64,000 bases of DNA from Rehmannia glutinosa (lineage: Eukaryota > Streptophyta > Magnoliopsida > Lamiales > Orobanchaceae): positions 86,419,943 through 86,483,942 of the forward strand of contig CM071936.1 of NCBI GenBank assembly GCA_016081115.2. The letters are read 5' to 3'. A model generated the notes under the pieces. It did not search any database. It saw only the letters and a list, made by a program, of their open reading frames with translations, and was not told the DNA's origin. Of the stretch, positions 55,717 to 64,000 are shown in pieces; the first letter of the stretch is position 1, and each line of letters opens with the position of its first letter. The position numbers were made by a program, and so were the translations under genes.

Positions 55717-58048
55717 TTAGGTACCCATACTTGTCTCGGGTCCCGAGGGGTTAGTATTGTAAGATGATCCAACCAACCTATAGCCAAATGATTTGACTCT
55801 AAGAGGTTGCCATCTATCTGTGCCATAATCATAATTTACTTTGGCAAATTGCTTGGGGATTTTAGGTTCATACAACTGTCTCTTTTGTCTGTATGCCTGT
55901 GTGTGTGTTTTAGCAATTGCCTTCCTTGGGTAGTCGTGATACCTCTGAGTGTAGTGTTTCAAAGTGCATATGTGTGCTTTGAGGATAGTTCTTTTGCCTT
56001 TGGAATGACCTTTCTTGAGTTCTGGCCTTTGCCATCTGGCATGTATTCCATAGATCTTTCTTTGATTTTCCATATTGTACCAATCACTTGGCTTGGGTAA
56101 TTTCTACCATTCCCATCATATGTGTTCCTTTTATAGAATTTACTCTGGGTTTTTGGTAGCTCTGTTTCTTCTTTCTGAGTACTTTTTGTTTGGAATTTGC
56201 TTTGAGGAACTCCTGGATTTCTTCTCACTTTATCCTCTCAAAGATACTCAACTGATGTTTTCCTTTTCCTTTATAACCAAGGCCGGTTTGGTTGTGATTG
56301 TGCTTTGGAATGAATGTGTGTGCACCATTTGAAGTTTTGGATTTTTGAGATGCTTCATTGCTTGAAGATCCTTTTTCCAAAATCACTTTGGGAGCTTGAC
56401 TTAGCATAGAGGAATTAAATCCTAAGCTGTCTTATCTCCACATTCTCTTTGGCTCATAATAAGATCATCCAAAGATTTAGATGCCTTAGTGAATGAGGCA
56501 ATCACATTTTTGAGGTCATTTTCCCTCTTTTCTCAGAAAGTGACTATCTCATTTATTAACTTAGCATTTTCAAATTTTAGATCTTTATTCTCATCGGCTA
56601 TGTGACTTAGAGTACTCGGCTCCTTAGTCACCGTGAGTTTTTAACTTTTGAGTTGGTTTGTTCTCCTCATTTAGTAGTGTGTGTGAGGATTTAATGTGCT
56701 CAAAGTCTTTCATCATTTTGCCTAATGAATCATAAAGATTAGTGGTTGATGAAGTGTGTGTGTCACAATCACTATCACTAGAATCTAAGTGAGATGAGTT
56801 AGAATGTACCTCGTCTTCTTGGTCGGGTTCGGTCTTGTTCTTTGGCCATTAAACATGTCAAGGCTTCTTCTTCGAGTCACTTGAGTAGTCAGTTCACTAC
56901 TCTCCGAGTCTCTTTGTGACTTTTGACTTGGCTGTCTCGTGATCTCGATGCTAACATTGCCTTTTTCTTTTCTTGTCTTCTTTTTCTCAAGACTTTTCTT
57001 TCCTCTTCATTCATGTATTTGTTGACTACAGGATATGGGCAATCAATGGCATAGTGACCGGGTTGCTGCGAGTTCAGATAGATTCTCAACGTTTTGATCA
57101 ACTCTTTCCATTCTTGGATTGTCGATTCTTTGGTATTCGATCTTTTGATGCTCTGCTCTCTTGGGTGGCCTATCTTCCTCGACTTAGGGAGCCGAGTGTC
57201 TTCGGAAGATTCACCTTTGCCTCTTTTTGTAGTTGTTGTTGAAGAACTTGTTGAACCTTTTAACCATCGGGCAATCTCTTCTTGGTCAATGACTTCTTTG
57301 ACTTGACTCTCTTCCCATCTCGACTATTAGAAGCAAATTGTTTTGGCACACTGTCTCTTCTTGATCTTTTTTCTTCTCACTCAAATTCATAGGCTTTGAG
57401 ATCCGAGAATAACTCATGTGGTTGGATGTTTTTGATAGGTCCATGGAATGTCTCAAGGCCATGACTTTCATTTCCCACTCAGTGGGAGACTTCTTAGAAT
57501 CTTCATACACATCTCTTTCGTGTATATTCTTTCCCAAAGTCTTTGTCGAGTTCATTGGTAATTTCGGTGAATCTAGCATCCAACTGATCCAGGTTTCTCC
57601 TGCAAGCATCTTAAAATTTTCAAATTTTTGTACATCAATAGATAGCTTATTTTCCTTGATTTGCTCAGAGCCTTCACAAATCAAAGTTAGCTTATCCTAG
57701 ATTTTTTTTTGATCTTGCATGATTTGACTTTGTTGAACATGGCTTTGTCCAAATCTTGTAAAGAATGTCCTTAGCCACGTTGTCCAAGTTGTATCTTTTT
57801 CTGTCATCATTTGTCCATTCAACTCTTGGTTTTCAACCATAGCCGGTGCAGGAGCAACATCCTCTTCTCCTTGAATTTGCGAATACTCCTTTGCAATTTG
57901 TGTTCACTTTTAAAATTTGCGTGGCCCATCTTCTATTACTATCCACATTTCATCGTGTAATCTTTGATAGATGAGCACTGCATCGAATTTTCCAATCATC
58001 AAATTCCTCAATTGTGAACATAGGGATGCGTGTGAAATTTGCTTCCAT
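55717..58048 (-). pseudogene. A2 gag remnant
   Basis: ATG at 58048 starts MEANF.RIPMFTIEEFDD as in A1. 57684-57286 (132 codons) reads LICEGSEQIKENKLSIDVQK-like sequence and WEMKVMALRHSMDLSK. 57101-56889 holds QPGHYAIDCPYPVVNKYMNE, the second half of a zinc knuckle, and a KRRQEKKKAM stretch. 56407-56225 has VILEKGSSSNEASQKSK. 56228-55959 and 56073-55717 cover the basic C-terminal part (NPSGPETSMGT). Several frame breaks, many at CAG/CTG sites. Confidence 0.7.
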
Positions 58049-58153
58049 GATAATAACTTTTGAATAAAAAAGTTTTGAAAGATCAAGTGCTAAAGCATGC
58101 TTTGAAAGATTGGAGATCTAGTTCAAGAACTTGATGTCGGAAGGCTCAATGAA

Positions 58154-58172
58154 CCAACCGCTCGATACCACT
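58154..58172 (-). promoter_or_regulatory. Primer binding site of A2
   Basis: The minus strand reads agtggtatcgagcggttgg, identical to A1, immediately inside the 5' LTR. Confidence 0.8.
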
Positions 58173-59694
58173 TGTAGGTCCCAAGGGGTGTGAGTGTAAG
58201 GTTTAGAAGGGGGTTGAATAAACCTTACCAACTTTTCGATTTAGTCCTTTTAAAGTAGTTCAGAGTTGATTCGTCATAGCTAAGTCCTTGATGGACAGCT
58301 AAGTTAGTTAACCAGCAGAGTTAGCCACTCAACGGACTAGGCAGATCGAGCATTGAAAGAATAACTCACTTGTTTAGTCTAAAGCTCAACTCAACGTGAT
58401 ATGTTTTTCGTGGAAGACTTAACACCCTTGAATATGGTTTAAGTATGTTTTAACACTTGGTTTTAGCACTTTGTTAAAAGTTAATTGGATAGCAAATTTA
58501 TCAGCAGATATAAAATAATATGCAGAATTGAAGTGCTGAAATTTAAATGACACAATAAATTTTATAGAGGTTCGAAGATGGGGTAATTCTTCTAATCCTC
58601 TCTTCTCCAACTCCCCGGAGGAATCCACTAAGTATTGATCGAAAGTACAAAGTGGTTAACGATCCAGGATGCAAGTCTTGATCACACAAATGACTTGATC
58701 CTTTGGGACTCGATCACGAGAGATGCCTTGGTCACACAAACGGCTTCTCGTGCGACTCGGCCTTCTTCAGGCAGGCGTTTGCCTTGCTACTACATCCCAC
58801 TTGCTCAAGCTTCTTGGATTTGATCACGAAGCCCTCCAATAACTTGAGACTGGTTCGACCTTGAACCTTTCTACAATCCTCCGTGGAATGTAGACCCCTT
58901 TAATTTTTCAAATGTTTCCTCTTCAACTGATTGAAGTCGTCTTTCCTTCACAGGTAAGTGTTGGATTGATTTCCTTCGTGGTGTAGGCTTGAGGATTAAG
59001 CTTGAATGTCTTGAGAATATTTTGTGGGTTACAACTCAAATGATAGCTTGAATGTTTGTAGTATATGTAGTCAAGGTTACCCCTTCTCAATTTGATTTCT
59101 CGGCCTTTTATAGTGTTCTTTTGAAAATCTGCCCGTTTAAGAGATAGGCTAATTTTTAAAAGATATGTGTGGTCGTTGGCTTGTCTTGTTGCAGTCCTTG
59201 AAATTGATATTTCCTCGTATTGAATGAATCTTCAGCTTTTCAGAGTTCTGACATAGGTGCAGTGCTTCCCATTGGTTTATTCCTTTTGCACGCTTCGGGG
59301 ATCGAGCACTTTAAGAAAAGCGATGGAAGTATTACTTGTTTAAGTAACTTTCTTGACTTACGTACAACGGATCTCTTTCGATTATCTTGACTTGATTGCA
59401 TTTTCTTAACTTCCCGGTGACTTGAGTCGGTTTCCAATCATTGGATGACTCTCTTCATCACTTCAACTTGAGACTTGGCTATCTTGAGTTGAGTTGATGA
59501 CACTTCACTCGATTGCATCTCACCGCACTTTCATCGAGTTCCGTTTGCTCTTCTTTGCCATACTCACCGCCTCTCGTGAGTCTTCCTTCTAGTCTCCGGT
59601 TGATTTCTTGCATATTCAGGCATAGCTGACTCAACTCAGCTCGACCATCCCTATCTATTACAATGCAAGTTACAAAGAAAAATGAGGTGCCAAC
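58173..59694 (-). repeat. 5' LTR of A2, main part
   Basis: tgtaggtcccaagg ... gaggtgccaac, the A-family LTR in reverse. It is interrupted by solo LTR C1; the remaining 48 bp are at 61088-61135. Confidence 0.85.
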
Positions 59695-61087
59695 TGTTAG
59701 ATAAATGTTTTTATCATGATTTTGTTTTTACACCAAAACAATGGTTTTAAATGTTGTCCAAATACTCCTAAATGATTTAAAATGTTTTTACTAATTTTTG
59801 GAGTATTTTTTAGAGTTAATTATTCGATAAAAATGGAGAACACTTTTGATGGTTTAGTTTAAATAAGTTTACAATGTTTATAAATGTTGTCCAAATACTC
59901 CCAATTGATTTAGAATGTTTTTACTAATTTTTTGGAGTATTTCTTGAAGTTTATTTTTGATAAAAATCGACAACATTTCAATTTGGAGGTCGACCAATTG
60001 AACGGAAGGTCGAATCTACATGAAGAACGCACAAAATGAAACAAAATCAGTGCAGAAGGAAAGGGGAGGTTGACCGGTCAAGGTCAAGGTGAGCCGACCA
60101 GGTCGCACTCCTAGGCGGCCGGCCGCACCACCCCACCTTGACCGGTCGCACCCCCGCAACCCCTACCGATCGCACTGTTTTCATTCAAACGTTCGAAATC
60201 TTATCTGACGAAGCGACGGTCGTTGTGTAATCTTTTGACAAAGAAAAATTTGTACCGTTGAACTCCTTGACAAGAAGATTTGCTTTTCAATTTTGTACAA
60301 TATTTCTACATCTTGTGATCCTCTTTTTGTAGACAAAAGTGAAGAAGAAGGAGCCTATGTTGGGAGCCTATGTTGGTGAAGACTCTCCTATAAATAGAGG
60401 ATGAATTGAAGACACAAGACACAAGACATACAAGCAAAATACACAACAAGAAATCGCAAATTCTCAAGCTTTCATATTCAACACTCTTGTTGTATTTATA
60501 GCCTAAGTATTTCACTTTCACATCTTGAGGTCTAGGCTTTATTTCTTGATTACACTTGCACTCAAATTGTAATATTCATTATTGAGTTGTAATCTTGATT
60601 TTTGTCATCATTCAACACAAGACATCCTTGTGAGTATTCTTGTGGAAAGAATACACTTGGGTGATCTAGGTGATAGGTGTTTCAAGAGTGTGGTGCTATT
60701 GAGGTATAGAAGAATTTGGTGTTCTTCAAGGTTGAAGATTGTGGTAATCTTCACAAGATGTCGTTGGAGATTGTGGTAATCTTCAAGAGAGATTGTGGTA
60801 ATCTCAAAGGTGGTGTTGTAGAAGAGTGTGGTGCTCTTCAAGGTGTTGTATTAATTTTGGAAATTAATAAAATCTTTTTTCTTTTTGAAATCCATCCCGG
60901 AGATACTGGGGTGGTAGAGGATTAGGCCCTAGGTGGGTTGAACCTCTATAAATTGACGCGTGTTGTTTACATTCCGCACCTTTATTATTGTCTTGGCGTA
61001 ATTGATTCGAAAAGGAGGGCGAAATCGAAAAGATGAAGATAATCTATTCACCCCCCCTCTAGATTATCGTAGCCGCTTGGACTTACA
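59695..61087 (+). mobile_element. Solo LTR C1 of copia family C
   Basis: 1393 bp, tgttagataaat ... cgcttggacttaca, with a perfect 5-bp duplication ccaac (59690-59694, 61088-61092) inside the A2 5' LTR. From about 60390 to its end it is nearly identical to 61132-61842. Open frames on both strands (e.g. 60306-60521) recur in the second copy only because the DNA is repeated. Confidence 0.9.
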
Positions 61088-61135
61088 CCAACTTCCTATT
61101 CTAAGTTTTACATGGCATTCATCAAAATCTAAAAA
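61088..61135 (-). repeat. 5' LTR of A2, outer remnant
   Basis: ccaacttcctattctaagtt ... tcaaaatctaaaaa continues the LTR after C1. The last 15 or so bases of the LTR are missing. Confidence 0.8.
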
Positions 61136-61842
61136 ATAGAGGATGAATTGAAGACACAAGACACAAGACATACAAGCAAAATACACAACAAGAAATCTGC
61201 AAATTCTCAAGCTTTCATATTCAACACTCTTGTTGTATTTATAGCCTAAGTATTTCACTTTCACATCTTGAGGTCTAGGCTTTATTTCTTGATTACACTT
61301 GCACTCAAATTGTAATATTCATTATTGAGTTGTAATCTTGATTTTTGTCATCATTCAACACAAGACATCCTTGTGAGTATTCTTGTGGAAAGAATACACT
61401 TGGGTGATCTAGGTGATAGGTGTTTCAAGAGTGTGGTGCTATTGAGGTATTGAAGAATTTGGTGTTCTTCAAGGTTGAAGATTGTGGTAATCTTCACAAG
61501 GTGCCGTTGGAGATTGTGGTAATCTTCAAGAGAGATGTGTGTAATCTCAAAGGTGGTGTTGTAGAAGAGTGTGGTGCTCTTCAAGGTGATGTTATAAGGT
61601 GTTGTATTAATTTTGGAAATTAATAAAATCTTTTTCTTTTTGAAACCCTTCCCTGAGATCTTTGGGGTGGTAGAGGATTAGGCCACTGGTGGGTTGAACC
61701 TCTATAAATCGACGCGTGTTGTTTACATTCCACACCTTTGTTATTGTCTTGGCGTAATTGATTCGAAAAAGAGGGCGAAATCAAAAAGATGGAGATAATC
61801 TATTCACCCCCCTCTAGATTATCGTAGCCGCTTGGACTTACA
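61136..61842 (+). repeat. 5'-truncated LTR of copia copy C2
   Basis: atagaggatgaattgaag ... cgcttggacttaca matches the last half of C1. The first 690-700 bp of the LTR are absent and the sequence abuts the A2 LTR at an A/T-rich microhomology (taaaaaata). Confidence 0.85.
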
Positions 61843-62935
61843 AGTGGTATCAAAGCCAAACTATTTGGCAAGCTCGTTCCACATCGCGAGTAAAGAGGAA
61901 CGATCATCGGCTACGAACGAAGTCTACCTTACCGGCACCTCCACCACCAAGCCACCACTATTCGATTCCAAAAATTCTACATTTTGGAAAGAAAGAATGG
62001 AATGCTATCTACAAGGTTGCGGGTTCGATATTTGGAACACGATCGTAAATGAAGAATTCATTCCAATGATGAACACACCACACAAAGGCCTCAAAGAGCT
62101 CAATGATGAAGAAAAGAAAACCATCTCATTAAATGGTAAAGCTCTTAATATTTTGTATTGTTCACTTACCATTTTGGAATACAATCATATTGTAGGAATT
62201 AAATCGGCACATGAAGTATGGAGAAAATTAGAAGAAGTATATGCAAATGAAAGGAGCCACTCAAAAGCATCTACTTCTCAAATGGATACAAACCCAACAT
62301 GGGATGAGCTTCCTACAACTTCCGACGTCAATGAAAACGAACGATGTCTTATGGGCTTCGAAGAAGAAAATGAGGTAAGTTCAAAACCCTCCACTTCTTA
62401 TGATAATGAATTACAAAATGATTATAGTGATTTGCAAAATGATTTTGATGAACTTCAAAATGAATTCCAAAGCTTACTTGTTAAATACAAAAATTTGAAA
62501 AAGGAATTCAATATTTTGAAAATTGATAAGGATAATTTATTTTCCTCTTATGAATCACTTTCATGTGATCACACCACCACACTTGACAAGGTTAGAAAGC
62601 TTGAAAAAGAAAATAGTACTCTTGTTGAGGATATTAATTGCATGAAAAATGATTTATCAAAATCCAACTTGAGTACCGATAAAATGACCGATATTATTGA
62701 TGTTCATAGTTGTTATAAATTGAAACAAGGACTTGATCATAAGCCTAGTGTTGTTAATTATGTGAAAAGAAATCAAGTCCCTATGCATGTTGGTCATTAT
62801 GCTCCCAAAATTACTACTTGCTTTTATTGTGGTAAAACGGGTCACACGGTTAATACTTGTCGGCTAGAAATAGCTCTAATTATTATTGGAGACCTAAAAG
62901 TCTCAAAGCTAATTCCAATGGACCCAAACACTTGA
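61832..62935 (+). CDS. Copia C2 gag, N-terminal 367 codons
   Basis: Open from inside the LTR end to 62935. The real start is uncertain: an in-frame ACG at 61913 (ACG AAC GAA GTC TAC) may be a mutated ATG, and the first in-frame ATG is 61997. PPLFDSKNSTFWKERMECYL and HEVWRKLEEVYAN are the gag core, but the middle of that domain seems deleted before SHSKASTSQM. A coiled-coil region follows (about residues 188-290, with NDYSDLQNDFDELQNEFQSL). CFYCGKTGHTVNTC (330-343) is a CX2CX4HX4C zinc knuckle. A one-base deletion just after it moves the true frame to 62857-63258. Gag would form particles and bind the element RNA. Confidence 0.75.
   Translation: MDLQVVSKPNYLASSFHIASKEERSSATNEVYLTGTSTTKPPLFDSKNSTFWKERMECYLQGCGFDIWNTIVNEEFIPMMNTPHKGLKELNDEEKKTISLNGKALNILYCSLTILEYNHIVGIKSAHEVWRKLEEVYANERSHSKASTSQMDTNPTWDELPTTSDVNENERCLMGFEEENEVSSKPSTSYDNELQNDYSDLQNDFDELQNEFQSLLVKYKNLKKEFNILKIDKDNLFSSYESLSCDHTTTLDKVRKLEKENSTLVEDINCMKNDLSKSNLSTDKMTDIIDVHSCYKLKQGLDHKPSVVNYVKRNQVPMHVGHYAPKITTCFYCGKTGHTVNTCRLEIALIIIGDLKVSKLIPMDPNT
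61843..61858 (+). promoter_or_regulatory. Primer binding site of C2
   Basis: agtggtatcaaagcca follows the LTR directly, a variant of the initiator tRNA-Met site TGGTATCAGAGC. Confidence 0.75.
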
Positions 62936-63258
62936 GGGTACCACAAAATAATGTCATATTAGGTACCCGTCGAAATAATAATCGAAGAAAATTCATACCG
63001 CCAAGAAAACATCAAATGACCATTTCATTTGATCTAAGGAGAAAACATTTTCAACAAAGTCATTTTCCAAGAAGAGGAAATAATCAAAAATGGGATGAAC
63101 AAAATCCTTGGAAGTGGCAAAGACATCATCAACAAGATGATTTTCCAAGAGAAAGACACTTTCAAAAATGGGAAAACCACAATGCTTGGAAATGGAGCAA
63201 TTGGAGAAACCATCATCAACAAGAAGATTTTCAAAAGGGAAGATACCATCAACAATGA
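62857..63258 (+). CDS. Copia C2 gag, C-terminal part in shifted frame
   Basis: Reads ARNSSNYYWRPKSLKANSN and GPKHLRVPQNN, the usual continuation after the zinc knuckle in this copia type. It continues into an aromatic/basic repeat region: HHQQDDFPRERHFQKWENHN, then AWKWSNWRNHHQQEDF. The imperfect repeats (F.KW...NAWKW...HHQQ.DF) come three times. It ends at a TGA at 63256-63258. No protease follows in any frame. Confidence 0.65.
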   Translation: MSARNSSNYYWRPKSLKANSNGPKHLRVPQNNVILGTRRNNNRRKFIPPRKHQMTISFDLRRKHFQQSHFPRRGNNQKWDEQNPWKWQRHHQQDDFPRERHFQKWENHNAWKWSNWRNHHQQEDFQKGRYHQQ

Positions 63259-64000
63259 GAACGGCACAACCCATGGAAATGGCGAAATTGGTAAACCGTA
63301 TCTCCCTATTTAAATATGCATTTTATCTTCTTTACATGTTTTTATTTGTGTCTTTATTGCAATATGAGTTTTCATATTTTTAAAATTTAGGTCTTCAATA
63401 TATTTGTGAGTTTCAAAATATTTTTGAAAAGAAGACCTTGCATGATGTTTCTAAAACTCTTGTGCATTTAATTAGACTTATGTGGTTTATTATCTCCTAT
63501 GTAGTTATATAGCACAAGCATGCTTAAGATATCTCTTATTGCTTAGCCTACACATGTATTATTGTGTTTGTGCAAAATTTGGTTGAAGAATTGTGTAGGA
63601 TTTACATATGGTTATCTACTCGTAATATATCAAGAGAAACATGAACTATCGAGGTACGCTCATTATTGTTATTCATCCCATAGACTCGATACATGTTGTG
63701 CCATATGCTATGTGCTTATTTTATACAAGTGCCATTAAGAGGATGTTTTTATTTTTGAGAAGACATTATTTAACATAGCTTGTTTTATCTAAGATTTTTA
63801 AAGGATTATATTTTGTTTCGATAAAAAAAAATTGATCTTCTAGTTATGCATTTTATTGCACATATAAATACCATTATTCTTGGATGCTTATGTCAAAGCT
63901 CTTGTTCATATGATTCTTGTGATTGAGGTCTCAACTATGTGCTCTCGTATTTTCATATTTCAAAAGAGACCTTATATAGCTTTCTATAAGCTTATTTGAT
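63259..64000 (+). other. Non-coding sequence after C2 gag
   Basis: Where copia elements carry protease and integrase there is only AT-rich sequence with stops in all frames. The copy may be a gag-only, non-autonomous element or have a large internal deletion; the 3' LTR is not in the window. Confidence 0.5.

Larger units (their letters stand above)
46668..61135 (-). mobile_element. SIRE/Maximus-like copia element A2, integrase-less, truncated at its 5' LTR end
   Basis: Same family as A1 in opposite orientation: 3' LTR 46668-48224, purine tract, accessory region, RNase H, RT, protease, gag, primer site, 5' LTR from 58173. An in-frame deletion removed the integrase. The 5' LTR is interrupted at 59695-61087 by solo LTR C1. 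It resumes at 61088 and ends at about 61135, short of its TG terminus, at a junction with another copia copy. Confidence 0.85.

Noticed and set aside
60306..61584. Minus-strand frames repeated almost identically in two places
   Set aside because: They repeat because the LTR of family C is present twice. They start and stop within the LTR and have no known product.
1..64000. CRISPR arrays, rRNA, organellar insertions or integrated pararetrovirus
   Set aside because: No regular spacer arrays, no rRNA cores, no organelle gene strings and no viral coat or movement-protein motifs were seen. Regular repeats here belong to transposons.

Overview
The window is a gene-poor, AT-rich stretch of a higher-plant nuclear genome, most likely a eudicot. 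Three things point there: Ty1/copia and Ty3 long terminal repeats (LTRs) with plant-type primer sites, a subgroup-22 R2R3-MYB fragment, and a FAR1/FHY3-type DNA-binding domain inside a Mutator-like element. I see no intact host gene, no rRNA or tRNA gene and no CRISPR array. Almost everything is transposon sequence, much of it nested.

Left part (1-26.4 kb). After small DNA elements (a hAT inside a fold-back repeat, then a Tourist-like MITE) comes one large nest. The outermost element is a minus-strand copia (B, 2284-26398). The (TA)n tract in its 3' LTR was hit twice. One hit is a 4.35 kb Mutator-like element (2366-6717) carrying a broken FAR1-domain plus zinc-knuckle gene with a usable splice structure. 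The other is a 14.9 kb SIRE/Maximus-like copia element (A1, 6750-21688). A1 itself carries a Ty3-type solo LTR (16047-17734).

Middle part (26.4-46.7 kb). A decayed copia pol (D) has three solo LTRs from different families inserted within about 100 bp of its RNase H coding sequence, each with a recognisable 5-bp target duplication. Next come MITEs, a long degenerate GTATTAG tandem array directly upstream of a MYB R2-repeat fragment, a perfect 71-bp tandem duplication, a hAT element with a perfect 8-bp target duplication, and a pair of paralogous segments. One paralogue was interrupted by a Mutator-like element filled with tandem repeats.

Right part (46.7-64 kb). A second copy of the SIRE-like family lies on the minus strand (A2, 46668-61135). 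It has a cleaner reverse transcriptase (RT) but has lost the integrase by an in-frame deletion. Its 5' LTR is interrupted by a solo LTR of another copia family (C1). The LTR is then cut short by a junction to a second C-family copy (C2), whose gag runs to 63258 with one frameshift and no pol before the window ends.

A1 and A2 share a post-pol accessory coding region of roughly 1,300-1,500 codons. It has conserved blocks and a charged coiled-coil tail, and I cannot assign it to a family. Many differences between LTR pairs and between copies sit at CAG/CTG triplets and often break frames. That may be a sequencing or polishing artefact in CHG-methylated repeats, so frameshifts and LTR-divergence dates here should be read with caution.
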